Source: Gemmatimonadota bacterium (GTDB taxonomy: Bacteria; Gemmatimonadota; Gemmatimonadetes; Longimicrobiales; Gaopeijiaceae). From it: a stretch of DNA of 64,000 nt. The DNA is taken from positions 1-64,000 of the forward strand of contig VXQO01000048.1 of the NCBI GenBank assembly GCA_009838975.1, written 5' to 3'. Of this stretch, positions 54,555 to 64,000 are shown piece by piece; positions within the stretch are counted from its first letter, which is position 1, and each line of letters begins with the position of its first letter. Under the pieces are notes generated by a model, which was not told the DNA's origin, searched no databases, and worked only from the letters and a program-made list of their open reading frames with translations. The translations under genes were made by a program, and so were the position numbers.

Positions 54555-55829
54555 TCAGTCGGTTTCGTTCAGGGGCTCGACGCCCGGCGACTCGTCCGCC
54601 CTCACCTCGGAACTGTCCGCCAGGGTGCGCACCACCTGATAGGGGCCACTGACTACGCTGTCTCCCTCCGAGAGGCCGGAAATGACCTCGAAGTACTCCT
54701 GGCCGGCGATTCCGATCTCGACGGGGGTGAAGACGGCAATGCCCTCCTTGACCACGAAGACCCCTTCAATCGGCTCGGAAGCCGTGCGCCCTCCGTCCTG
54801 GCTCGAAGTCTCGCCGTTCGGGCCCTCGCCGTCCTCTTCGCGCAGCGTCAACGCGATGATCGGGATGGCCAGCTGGTCGATCCGCGTGTCGGTCACGACC
54901 TCGGCCGTGGCTGAAAGGTCGGGGCGGAGTTCGGCGGCGGGGTTCTCCAGCGTCACCACCACCTCGAAGTCGATGGTCGGGGTCTGTCCGGTTCCCGCGA
55001 CCTGCGAGGGCGGTCGTATCGCGCTGTTCCCTATCTCCGTGACAGTCCCCGGAAAAACGAGGTCGGGGAAGGCGTCGAGTTCGACCGCCGCGCTGTCCCC
55101 CAGGGATATCTCGGGCACATCTGTTTCGTCGACCTCGAGGACAACTTCCATGACCGACAGGTCCGAAACGGTGAGAACCAGGCTGCCCGGGTTGTTCATT
55201 GTCCCGACAATGACCGTTTCGCCCTGTTCGACGTTCAGGCGGGTCACGCGTCCCGATATGGGTGCGCGGATAATCGTCTTGGACAACTGATCCCGGGCTT
55301 CCTCCACCGCGGCCTGAGCCTGGTTCACCCCGTACACCGCAGCGTCCCGCAACGACTGTTGCACCTCCAGATCCGTCTCGGCGTTCTCGACGTCCTGACG
55401 GCTCACCAGGAGCGAATCGCGCGCTCGCAACGAGACCATGCGTTCGGCCTGCCGCTGCGCGCGCAGCAGGTTGGCGCGCGCCTGCGCGACCTGCGCCTGT
55501 GACGCACTGAGGTTTGCCTGGTTGCGGTCGAGCGCGGCCTGGTAGCGGCTCGGATCCAGGCGGAGGAGGATCTGGCCCTGCTCGACATCCTGGCCCTCGT
55601 CGACGAGTAGTTGGGCGACGCGTGCGGAGATGTCGGAACTGATGTCGACCTTTCTCCGTGCGCGGACGTTGCCGCTGGCCGTGACGGTGGCAACCAGATC
55701 GCGCGTGTCGACGGCCTCGGTTCGGACCGAGACGCCTCGAGCGCGGCCATTGGTGCTGCCGAGTACGGCTGCCACGGAAAGCAGCGCGACAATCGCTACG
55801 GCGATGATGACCTTGGTTCTTGTTTGCAT
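54555..55829 (-). CDS. Periplasmic adaptor (membrane-fusion) protein
   Basis: HlyD/MacA/AcrA-type adaptor of 424 residues that joins the inner-membrane transporter to TolC. One N-terminal helix (VIIAVAIVALLSVAAVLG); beta-barrel and lipoyl half-motifs (SGNVRARRKVDISSDISARVAQLLVDEGQDVEQGQILLRLD); long coiled-coil (about 90-170: ALDRNQANLSASQAQVAQARANLLRAQRQAERM); second lipoyl half (TIIRAPISGRVTRLNVEQGETVIVG). Its C-terminus overlaps no neighbour. It fits a MacAB-TolC style exporter. Confidence 0.9.
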   Translation of the reverse strand: MQTRTKVIIAVAIVALLSVAAVLGSTNGRARGVSVRTEAVDTRDLVATVTASGNVRARRKVDISSDISARVAQLLVDEGQDVEQGQILLRLDPSRYQAALDRNQANLSASQAQVAQARANLLRAQRQAERMVSLRARDSLLVSRQDVENAETDLEVQQSLRDAAVYGVNQAQAAVEEARDQLSKTIIRAPISGRVTRLNVEQGETVIVGTMNNPGSLVLTVSDLSVMEVVLEVDETDVPEISLGDSAAVELDAFPDLVFPGTVTEIGNSAIRPPSQVAGTGQTPTIDFEVVVTLENPAAELRPDLSATAEVVTDTRIDQLAIPIIALTLREEDGEGPNGETSSQDGGRTASEPIEGVFVVKEGIAVFTPVEIGIAGQEYFEVISGLSEGDSVVSGPYQVVRTLADSSEVRADESPGVEPLNETD

Positions 55830-55837
55830 GGTTTCCC

Positions 55838-57391
55838 TTATTGATTCCTCAAGGGAGTGCCAACCACCGCCTCGAGGTCTGCCACTGCGTCATGATAGGT
55901 AAAGATGGAAAGAACGCGCTCCCTGTCCGCCTGGGCCTTGACCGTTTCCGCCTCGACCAGCGCGATGAAGTTGGACAGCCCCAGCCGGTACTGCTCCTGT
56001 GCCAGACGAAGCTGTTCATCGGCGAGCGCCTGGTTGCGCTCCTCGATCAGCGCGCTCTCGTATGCTGTCTGTACGATCGCGATGCGCGATTCGATGTCCG
56101 CGCGGAGCGCCAACTCCTGCTCGCGGATCAGGAATCTGTTGTCGTTCAACTGCGCGCGGGCGCTCTCGAGTTCACGTTGCCGTCCGAGGCCCTGAAATAC
56201 GGGGATGGAGATCGTCAGCCCCAGTGAGGGCGGTTGTGTCGTGAAATTGAAGGGGAATGCGTCGTTCTGAGCCCGGATTTCTTCGATCGCGGACTGGGGT
56301 GTCGCCAGCAGCGAACAATCCTGCGGAGGAGGAGATGCGGGCAGCAGCGACAGAAGGCCATTCAGCGTTCGGCACTGCTCGATGCGGGCCCGCCCGGCGG
56401 CGATGGCCTGGGCTTCCTGTCCCGCGGTGCTGCTGGCCTGGCGGGTGAACCCGCTGATGCCCGCGGAAAGGGACAGGCTGGGAAAGTAGGCCGAACGGGC
56501 CATGCTCACGCCGTACCGCGACGCCTCTTCCTGGGCGCGCAACGCCTGCAGGTTCGGGTTTGTCCCCACGGCCATGTCATAGAGGTCGTCGGCCGACCAC
56601 AGGGGTTCGGTCACAGCGAAGGTGGTTTCCAGCACAGGTTCCGCGGCCAGCGTCACCCCCAACTGCTGCAGCAACTGGATGCGCGACGTGCGCACTCCCG
56701 TGCGAGCCTGAATCAGGGCGATCTCCGCCCGGCCGACGCCGACCTCGGCCTGCTGAACGTCGATGGCGTTTCCCGACCCTACTTCCTGCCGGCCCCGGGC
56801 CAACCTGAGGTTGAACCGCGCCCGCTCGAGTTCCTGTTCCGCCAGCCCCAGTCCCTCGACTTGCCGCAACCCTTCCAGATACGCCCTGGTGACGTTGAGG
56901 CGCAGCACGGACTCCTCGGAACGAACCTGCGCGCGGGTGGCGTCACGATTCCTTCTCGCCTGTCCGGGCGCCATGAGGGTGCGGCCGTTGAGTGAGTAGT
57001 TGATGCCGGCACTATAGGAACTGAAGAAGAACGAAGGCTGATCCTGAAAGCCCAGCTGGTCCGCGGTAATGCTCCCGAACCGCTGTTCTCCGGCTCCCTG
57101 CCAGGAGACGCTCGAACTCAGGGAAGCCGAGGGAATCCATGAGCCGTACGCGGCGTTGAGATTCCAGTCCGCCACCGCGATGTCGTTGCGAGCCGCCTGG
57201 AGCCGGGGGTTGTTGCGGATGGCGAGCCGCAGGGCTTCGTCCAGGGTCAGGGATGCCGGCACCACGTCCTGGCCGATGACGGGCGCCGGCACCACCACCG
57301 CCATCAGAAGTCCCGCCGCGACGAGCGTCTTTCTCCACACGCGTGATCGCCGCATGCCCGGGCCGATGAATGAACTCATGATATTCTGCAT
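55838..57391 (-). CDS. TolC-family outer-membrane efflux protein
   Basis: Predicted trimeric outer-membrane channel, 517 residues from ATG at 57391 (the track ORF from 58000 is a shadow). The signal segment is WRKTLVAAGLLMAVVVPAPVIGQD. Two repeats of the OEP domain: SLTLDEALRLAIRNNPRLQAARNDIAVADWNLNAAYG, and a second half with LGLTISIPVFQGLGRQRELESARAQLNDNRFLIREQELAL. Between them are an extended loop and coiled-coil segments. GGAG lies 8 nt before the ATG. It is first in the exporter unit. Confidence 0.92.
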   Translation of the reverse strand: MQNIMSSFIGPGMRRSRVWRKTLVAAGLLMAVVVPAPVIGQDVVPASLTLDEALRLAIRNNPRLQAARNDIAVADWNLNAAYGSWIPSASLSSSVSWQGAGEQRFGSITADQLGFQDQPSFFFSSYSAGINYSLNGRTLMAPGQARRNRDATRAQVRSEESVLRLNVTRAYLEGLRQVEGLGLAEQELERARFNLRLARGRQEVGSGNAIDVQQAEVGVGRAEIALIQARTGVRTSRIQLLQQLGVTLAAEPVLETTFAVTEPLWSADDLYDMAVGTNPNLQALRAQEEASRYGVSMARSAYFPSLSLSAGISGFTRQASSTAGQEAQAIAAGRARIEQCRTLNGLLSLLPASPPPQDCSLLATPQSAIEEIRAQNDAFPFNFTTQPPSLGLTISIPVFQGLGRQRELESARAQLNDNRFLIREQELALRADIESRIAIVQTAYESALIEERNQALADEQLRLAQEQYRLGLSNFIALVEAETVKAQADRERVLSIFTYHDAVADLEAVVGTPLRNQ

Positions 57392-57551
57392 TGGTGTGTC
57401 TCCATTCGACGACCGAATGCCGCAACTTCGCCTGCGGGCGCAGATCCGGCCGACACTGCTGCGTTCAGGAACGGACCCAAGCCCTACGCCGTCCCCTCCG
57501 GTACGGTTTCCGTCTACGTCACGCGCGCCGAGTCTCTTCATGACCTCGACT

Positions 57552-58325
57552 TCAGGGCAGGCGCACAGCGACGAATCCCTGGGCGAACAACTCCACGCGC
57601 ACGAGCCGGCCGCTTCCGTCGAACCACGCTGCACCGGCACGATCGTCGGCTCCGAACAGCACACGGGTCGTTTCCACCGTCGTACCCTGCAGGTCGAGAG
57701 CGTCGGGCGCCGCCTGGATCTCGGTGGTCGCTTCCGCGCGGTCCGACAGCGGGGCAAAGGCGTGCAGCGTCGCCGCAGGATTCCCACTGGCCGTATGCAA
57801 TCCGAGCACGAAGTAGTGGTGGGCGACACCCTCCTCGAAGATGACGGTCGTCGGATCGGCCCGGTACTCCCGAACCCGCTCCCGCTGCCTCTCGACGATG
57901 GTTCCCTGCAGACGATTTCCGGCACGCACGAACTCCACCTGGGCGGTGTCGGTACCCGTGAGCGTCGCCCGGTACGCCTGCAGGACCATCGCCGGGCCAA
58001 CCATCTGCAGGACCGTCTCCAGGACCCGGCCGTCGCTCATGCTGACGTTCCCTCGCGCGAACGTGCGCTGGGCGTCTCCAGTGCCGACTCTCTGGATCGT
58101 GAACTCCTCCGTCCCCACCTCGACGCCGTCCACAAGGAGCCGAAACACGCCGTTGTCCACAAGCTGGGCCGCAGCGAGCCACGGAGCGAGAAGCAGGGCT
58201 GCAAGCGGTACGGCAACGAGGAGCACGGTGCGCAGGAGAGCGACACCAGATGGGCGTATCCCTCGAAATGCGGCACCTGGCCGGCGGGGCGGCCGAAAAG
58301 ACGACGGGCACATTCGATGATCCAT
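57552..58325 (-). CDS. Secreted protein of unknown function
   Basis: 257 residues starting MDHRMCPSSFRPPRR, then a long hydrophobic segment (VALLRTVLLVAVPLAALLLAPWLAAAQ) that probably is a signal peptide, followed by a beta-rich body: DNGVFRLLVDGVEVGTEEFTIQR, RVLETVLQMVGPAMVLQAYRATLTGTDTAQVEFVRAG, TIVERQRERVREYR. Similar to secreted proteins annotated as DUF3108-like, but only tentatively. A -10-like TATCTA lies 5 nt before the ATG. It is 160 nt upstream of tolC and may not share its transcript. Confidence 0.65.
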   Translation of the reverse strand: MDHRMCPSSFRPPRRPGAAFRGIRPSGVALLRTVLLVAVPLAALLLAPWLAAAQLVDNGVFRLLVDGVEVGTEEFTIQRVGTGDAQRTFARGNVSMSDGRVLETVLQMVGPAMVLQAYRATLTGTDTAQVEFVRAGNRLQGTIVERQRERVREYRADPTTVIFEEGVAHHYFVLGLHTASGNPAATLHAFAPLSDRAEATTEIQAAPDALDLQGTTVETTRVLFGADDRAGAAWFDGSGRLVRVELFAQGFVAVRLP

Positions 58326-58397
58326 TAGGATAGATAAGGTAATGGCAAAGGGGGGCGATGCGATGTCTGGACGGGACACCGTGAGAACGCGCACCGG

Positions 58398-61300
58398 ATG
58401 ACGGACACTGCCGGGGGTATCGGAGACCGATTCCGGGGGAAGACCGTGACCTGGATCGGGTTCTTCTGTCTGCTCGCCTGGACCCGGGTCGATTCCCCGT
58501 GGATCCTCGCGGCCACATCTCTCTGCATCGCGCTCTCTGCTGCCCGCGCAGCCAGGGGTTGGCGTCACGCCTCCGCAACACTGCTGCTCGGTGCCGGAGT
58601 CGTGGTGGGTTTCCACACAGACGCCACGACCCGGCGACTGTCCTCGGACTGGGCGGAATATTGGGAGGAACGGAGGAGTGCCGTTGCCGAGCGGGTGGGT
58701 CTGGAGTTCGATGCCCTGGTGGTTGAAGGGGAACGAACGGTCGCCAGAGTATCGGAACTGGCGCGCGTCGGATCGCCGCCGGCCGTTCTGCAGGATTCGC
58801 TGCGGAACATTCTGGAGGAGTCCGGTATGACGGCCGTAGCGGTCCTTGATGAAGACGGTCGGTTCGTCGCATGGGAAGGAAGCCACCACGGCCGTTTGCC
58901 CGAAGGCGTCGCAGCCGGTACCAGTCGGTACGCGTATTCGGGAACCCCCCTCTTTTCCTACCTGTACTTTGCGGCGGAGCAGCCCGCCGGTGGCGGAACC
59001 GCCGTCGCCGCGTCGCTGATGGGATCGGACCTTCCGGCCCCATTCGCTTCGGGCCTCGGCGACTTCGCATCGAGGTTCGCCGAGGAGTCCGGTGAGCGGA
59101 TCCGAATCGAGAGCTCGGAGAGAACCGCTGGGCCCGGGGTGCTCGATCTTGGATGGCCGGACGAAACGCTGCTGAGCATTGCGATCGTCGAGCCGGATCC
59201 GTCCGAACGCCGCTCGGAGGTGCGGGCGTCGCGGGCAGGATTGGTGGTGATTCTGGCGGCCCTCGCCTGGCTCCTCCACGCGTTCTACGGTGCCAGAGGG
59301 GGCGTTCGGTACGCAGTGGGCGGGCTTGTCGCGGCCGCCGTCCTGGTCCCGCTCGAGAGTATTCTGAAGACGCCGGAGTTCCTTGCCCTGGCAACCCGGA
59401 GTCTGGACGGACCACTGCCGTTGTCGCTGGGACGCGTCCTGCTTCTAGGTGCCGCCGCCGCACCGATCGTTATCCTGGCCGGGCCCCGACGGCGCCTTGG
59501 GTCGGCCGCCTGGGTCCTGCCCGTGACCGTGGCGATCAGCTTCCCTCTGATCCTGTCATGGCTCGGAGATGCCGCTTCACTCGAGGTCCTCGGATCCAGC
59601 GACCTCCAGTGGGTCGTCTTTCAGCTCGCTGCAACATTGGTGCTAACGCTTGTGGCCGGGACGGCGCTACTGTTCCGGGGCAGGGCGGATTCCCGCAGCG
59701 GTTCGGGGCTGGCGGTGGTCGGGATGGCCGTGGCCGTCGGTCTGGGTGTCGCGGTGGCCGCGGGTGTCCGGACCGGTCCCCATGTCGCTCCAGGCCTGGC
59801 GATGCTCTGGGTGCTGCCCGCGATCCTCGTCGGGCGCGGAGTGGAAGCGGGTAGCCGCGTTTCCTACCCGCGATGGTTCTGTGCCTTCTGGCTCTCCGCG
59901 ACCGCCGTCCTGCCGTTCGCATGGTCGATGAGGACCGAGGCGCGCATGGCCATCGCGGAGCAACAGCTCGGTCAGCTCGGAATCGCGCCGGATCCCGAGG
60001 TGCACACGCTGCTTGACCGGTTCGCCAACCAGGTGGATTCGCTCCACCGGGCCGGTGCCGGAGCCGTGGAGATGATGTATCAGAGCTGGGTGTCGAGCGG
60101 GCTCTCGGCTCAGGGCTCACCGATCTTCCTGACGCTGTGGTCCGGCGAAGGGAATCCCGAGCAGGAACTGCGACTCGGTGTCAAGGGAGACCTGCCGCCC
60201 GTTGTAGGCGAACTCCTGCCCGAGATCCGCACCGCCGGAACCAGGGAGCATCACCTGCTTGCAGAGGTCGACGTACGCCACCTCATTGCCGTGTCCCTCT
60301 CGGATGGGCGGGTCGTGACCGGGACCATTCCGCCCCGGCGCACGATCGCCGAGCCGTCGGAACTCGGGCCACTCTTCTCCGCCGTGGAAGAAGGCGGCGA
60401 TCAGGAATTCCTCACGCTGGTTCGTAGTCCCGGGGGAACCCCCGGCCCCGGTCCTGGAAGGGTCGCCTGGAGCCGGAATGCGGAAGGCTGGATGGGTGAG
60501 ATTTCCGCTGCGTTCCCCGACGGGAACTACTCGGTTGCCTATACCATCAGCATTCCCAATCTCTCGGTAATGTTCGCGCGCGCGACTCTGGTGCTGGTGC
60601 TGAACCTCGTCGTCATCTCGCTACTGTGGCTCCTGAGCGTCTGGATCCTCGGGTTCCGCTTCTCGGTTCCCATCGACTGGAGGGAGCTGTTCACGTCCTT
60701 CCGCGCTCGGGTGACCTGGACGCTCTTCGGTTTCTTCATCCTTTCCAACGTCGTCTTCGGCACGCTCGCCTACCGAACTCTGTCGGGCGCCTCGGAAAGA
60801 ACCGCCACGGCCCTTGCGGAGCGCGTCGTCAGCCAGATTGCGGAAGTGTACCGCGAAGAGGGCGGTTCGATGGAGCTGCTGGCGAGGCGGGTAGGCGCGG
60901 ACCTCCTCGAGTACCGGCGGGGGGAACTCGTCGGAGGCTCTGCCGACGAACTGATCGAGCTTGGGCTGTACGAGAGTTGGGTGGATCCGGAGATCTACGC
61001 CGCGCTTGAAACGGGACAGCAGCGGGAGGCGTCGAAGGTCGCCAGCCTGGGTGACTGGCGATACGTGCTCGCGCATCGCCGTCTTCCCGACGGGGATATC
61101 GTCGCGTCTCCGGTGCCCCTGAGGGCCGGGGCGGCGGCGCTCAGGCGGCGTGATGTCGCCGACCTTCTCGGGGTGGCCATCGTACTGGGGCCGATCCTCT
61201 CGCTGGGACTGGCCCTGATCGTGGGCAGGGCGCTGGCCAGGCCGATTCAAACCTTGCAGGTGGCGTCGGAACGGGTGGGGCGGGGGAACCTGGCGGTCCA

Positions 61301-62447
61301 CCTTCCGGAAGACCGGCTCGACGAGTTCGGAGCGGTGTTCGCTGCGTTCAACAGGATGGTGCTCCGCCTCGGCGAAGCGCGGAGGGAGCTGCTGAGGACC
61401 ACGCGCCGCACCCAGGCAATCGTGGAGGAGGTCGCTACTGGGGTGATTGCGCTGGACACGAGGGGTCGCGTGACAGTGGCGAATCCGGTAGCGGAATCGC
61501 TTCTGGGAGCACCACTGGAAACGGGAGCGACCATCCCGAGGAGCGGGGAGAGGGGCGGCGAGCTGGCGGATTGGCTCGACACCTACAGGAAAAGCGGCGC
61601 GAGCGAGTCCGACGGGGACTTCCGCTGGACCGACCGCAGGATCCGGGCCAGAGCCAGAAGAGTCGTGCAGGAAGGACGTGTGGGCGGGGTGGTGGTAAGT
61701 CTGGAGGACGTTACGGACGAACTCCGCAGTGAGCGGATTCTGGCCTGGGGCGAGATGGCCAAGCAGGTCGCGCACGAGGTGAAGAATCCGTTGACGCCAA
61801 TCAAGCTGTCGGTGCAGCACCTGCGCCGGGCGTGGAGCCACCGGCGCAGCGACTTCGGCGGGATCCTCGATCGCAACGTCACGACGATCCTCGGCGAGAT
61901 TGATCGACTCGCGGCGATTGCGCGCAGCTTCTCGCGACTCGCCTCGCCCGCCGCGGAGAACACGGGGCCTCTGGAGGCAGTGGATGTCGAGTTGGTGGTT
62001 GGGGAGGTTCTGGACCTCTACGAGGGAGGCGCACAGGCTTCGGTCCAACTGGTCGGAGAGTTGGCCGACCACCTGCCCCAGGTCGCTTGTCGCGCGGATG
62101 AACTCAAGCAGGTACTGCTCAATCTGGTCGAGAATTCCCGCGCTGCGATGCCGGGCGGCGGCGTGGTGCGCATCCTGGCCGCCGAAGCGGAGGACCGCGC
62201 CGGCGAGGTGGCGGTGACGGTCGTCGACGAAGGTAGGGGGATCCCGGAGCAGCTGCTTCCGCGCATCTTCGAGCCGCGTTTCTCCACCCGCTCGAAGGGC
62301 GCCGGCCTCGGGCTCGCCATCGTGAAGCGTCTGGTCGATTCGTGGAGTGGAACGGTGGAGGTGGAGAGCAGAATCGGACGCGGCACCACGGTGCGCATCA
62401 GGTTGGGGAAATGGCTTGGCAGTTCCGGTGCGCCTGCGGTAGAATGA
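58398..62447 (+). CDS. Large polytopic histidine kinase, NtrY-like
   Basis: A 1349-residue kinase. The N-terminal third has about ten predicted helices (starting VTWIGFFCLLAWTRV, later VAAAVLVPLESIL, LLGAAAAPIVILAG, VFQLAATLVLTLVAGTALLF), with two probable extracytoplasmic domains (about 60-270 and 520-715). Then further helices, a HAMP domain (about 940-1000, ALARPIQTLQVASERVGRGNLAVHL), a PAS-like domain (about 1010-1105, EEVATGVIALDTRGRVTVANPVAESLLG), His1126 in AHEVKNPLTPIKL, N box LNLVENSRAAM (about 1238) and G box DEGRGIPEQLLPRIFEPRFSTRSKGAGLGLAIVKRL. No response regulator is adjacent. Confidence 0.93.
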   Translation: MTDTAGGIGDRFRGKTVTWIGFFCLLAWTRVDSPWILAATSLCIALSAARAARGWRHASATLLLGAGVVVGFHTDATTRRLSSDWAEYWEERRSAVAERVGLEFDALVVEGERTVARVSELARVGSPPAVLQDSLRNILEESGMTAVAVLDEDGRFVAWEGSHHGRLPEGVAAGTSRYAYSGTPLFSYLYFAAEQPAGGGTAVAASLMGSDLPAPFASGLGDFASRFAEESGERIRIESSERTAGPGVLDLGWPDETLLSIAIVEPDPSERRSEVRASRAGLVVILAALAWLLHAFYGARGGVRYAVGGLVAAAVLVPLESILKTPEFLALATRSLDGPLPLSLGRVLLLGAAAAPIVILAGPRRRLGSAAWVLPVTVAISFPLILSWLGDAASLEVLGSSDLQWVVFQLAATLVLTLVAGTALLFRGRADSRSGSGLAVVGMAVAVGLGVAVAAGVRTGPHVAPGLAMLWVLPAILVGRGVEAGSRVSYPRWFCAFWLSATAVLPFAWSMRTEARMAIAEQQLGQLGIAPDPEVHTLLDRFANQVDSLHRAGAGAVEMMYQSWVSSGLSAQGSPIFLTLWSGEGNPEQELRLGVKGDLPPVVGELLPEIRTAGTREHHLLAEVDVRHLIAVSLSDGRVVTGTIPPRRTIAEPSELGPLFSAVEEGGDQEFLTLVRSPGGTPGPGPGRVAWSRNAEGWMGEISAAFPDGNYSVAYTISIPNLSVMFARATLVLVLNLVVISLLWLLSVWILGFRFSVPIDWRELFTSFRARVTWTLFGFFILSNVVFGTLAYRTLSGASERTATALAERVVSQIAEVYREEGGSMELLARRVGADLLEYRRGELVGGSADELIELGLYESWVDPEIYAALETGQQREASKVASLGDWRYVLAHRRLPDGDIVASPVPLRAGAAALRRRDVADLLGVAIVLGPILSLGLALIVGRALARPIQTLQVASERVGRGNLAVHLPEDRLDEFGAVFAAFNRMVLRLGEARRELLRTTRRTQAIVEEVATGVIALDTRGRVTVANPVAESLLGAPLETGATIPRSGERGGELADWLDTYRKSGASESDGDFRWTDRRIRARARRVVQEGRVGGVVVSLEDVTDELRSERILAWGEMAKQVAHEVKNPLTPIKLSVQHLRRAWSHRRSDFGGILDRNVTTILGEIDRLAAIARSFSRLASPAAENTGPLEAVDVELVVGEVLDLYEGGAQASVQLVGELADHLPQVACRADELKQVLLNLVENSRAAMPGGGVVRILAAEAEDRAGEVAVTVVDEGRGIPEQLLPRIFEPRFSTRSKGAGLGLAIVKRLVDSWSGTVEVESRIGRGTTVRIRLGKWLGSSGAPAVE

Positions 62448-62451
62448 GGAT

Positions 62452-63078
62452 GTGCTCACCTTGACGCCTGGCCACAACCACGACCCCGAGGCCCGTGCGG
62501 CCGGCCATGCGCATGTTCGTCCCTTCGACCTGGCCGGGTGGATACACGAACATTCTCCGGGACTCGCCGAGAGATGGGCACGGGGACTCGCGGCATCCGG
62601 CGAGACGTGGAGTGGCGCCAGCGAGTCCATTCTGCGACCGTTCTGCCGGACGCTGGTGTCCTTGCTTCCGGGAATGATCACCCCTGGTCGAACCGAGATC
62701 CTCCCCCTCTGGTCGGAGTGTGCGGAACTCTTCGGGTCGGTCGCGGCGAGGCGGGGGCTGTCGGCCGGCGAAGTCATCGAGGAGTTCCAGCTTCTTCGCG
62801 AAGTAATCCTGCGAATGGGCTTCGAAGTGGGCGCGCCCGGATCGTCGCGCGGGGCGCTGCTCAGGGAGATCCTCCTGCTGAATCGCGCAATCGACGTCGG
62901 CGTTACGCAGTCGAGCGTAGGCCACACCGACCTTCTGTTCTTCAGCCTGCTGCACGGTTCGGGCGCGCCTGAACCGCTGCGTCCCGAGGACCTGCGTGAA
63001 GTCATCGAGCAGATCGGCCAGCTCCGGGACGAGGGCCGCCGAACCATGCGGGACATGGTGCAAGCCGGCTCGGGGTGA
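62452..63078 (+). CDS. Hypothetical helical protein, RsbRD-N-like
   Basis: A 208-residue protein without signal or membrane segment. HEHSPGLAERWARGLAASGE, FCRTLVSLLPG, and SAGEVIEEFQLLREVILRM resemble the four-helix N-terminal domain of RsbR/RsbRD-type stressosome and related kinase-regulatory proteins. The last 40 residues are charged and helical (EDLREVIEQIGQLRDEGRRTMRDMV). GTG start, 4 nt after the kinase stop, so it is probably made with the kinase. The family link is tentative. Confidence 0.6.
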   Translation: MLTLTPGHNHDPEARAAGHAHVRPFDLAGWIHEHSPGLAERWARGLAASGETWSGASESILRPFCRTLVSLLPGMITPGRTEILPLWSECAELFGSVAARRGLSAGEVIEEFQLLREVILRMGFEVGAPGSSRGALLREILLLNRAIDVGVTQSSVGHTDLLFFSLLHGSGAPEPLRPEDLREVIEQIGQLRDEGRRTMRDMVQAGSG

Positions 63079-63127
63079 CGCAACGCGCGCCGGGCGGGAT
63101 GCGCCGCCGGGCGACGCGCCCCATCTC

Positions 63128-64000
<873 letters not shown>

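Noticed and set aside
57538-59463. 641-codon minus-strand ORF upstream of tolC
   Set aside because: It is another frame of the secreted protein and the kinase start; only the frame from 58325 looks like a protein.

Overview
The window reads as one chromosomal segment of a GC-rich, Gram-negative-type bacterium. TonB-plug proteins, a TolC-type exporter and signal-peptide proteins imply an outer membrane. A bacillithiol enzyme (BshB1), a 14-gene complex I cluster with separate nuoC and nuoD, frequent GTG/TTG starts, and the layout yicC-gmk-rpoZ-coaBC-udg-dnaB fit Gemmatimonadota best. That assignment is inference from gene content, since no phylogeny could be run. No insertion sequence, prophage, CRISPR array or tRNA was seen. 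The genes are mostly housekeeping, packed tightly, with many stop/start overlaps.

Layout. 1-1111: 3' part of a 23S rRNA, a 5S rRNA and a terminator-like hairpin. 1125-3815 (minus): thiE, mltG, ruvX and a very small TonB-plug protein. 4040-8803 (plus): isocitrate dehydrogenase, an M17 leucyl aminopeptidase and a plug-plus-barrel outer-membrane protein. 8817-17480 (plus): a long coupled run yicC, gmk, rpoZ, coaBC, udg, dnaB, ispD, tsaC-type, low-Mr phosphatase, aroE, comF (nucleotide, CoA, replication, isoprenoid, tRNA t6A and shikimate functions). 17529-22644: gap, pgk, tpiA, secG, with an ECF sigma factor and a membrane-anchored TonB-C-terminal protein inserted between gap and pgk. 22699-26991: a 2-oxoacid dehydrogenase operon (E1 alpha, E1 beta, E2) with lipB; the E1 alpha has lost its thiamine-diphosphate motif. 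26949-28755: an RNase HI with altered active-site residues (minus) divergent from carA. 28861-31982: an HU-type protein, moaD-moaE-moaA and malate dehydrogenase. 32053-34235: a secreted protein (minus), an FKBP lipoprotein (plus) and dcd (minus).

34559-49099 holds nuoA to nuoN without interruption, behind a convincing sigma70-type promoter, followed by a phosphohexomutase. 50497-51199 has no supported gene and contains long G and C homopolymer runs. 51200-58325 (minus): bshB1, two MacB-like ABC permeases without an ATPase, a periplasmic adaptor, a TolC-like channel and a secreted protein. 58398-63078 (plus): a very large polytopic histidine kinase of NtrY type and a small four-helix-like protein resembling RsbRD N-terminal domains. 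63128-64000 (minus): pntB, cut by the window edge.

The genes together describe an aerobic, respiratory metabolism: lower glycolysis, a 2-oxoacid dehydrogenase, TCA enzymes (Icd, Mdh), NADH dehydrogenase I and transhydrogenase. The points most worth a second look are the E1 alpha without its cofactor motif, the substituted RNase HI, the sigma/TonB pair inside the glycolytic cluster, the barrel-less plug protein, the exporter without an ATPase, and the A2057/U2611 pair at the 23S macrolide site.
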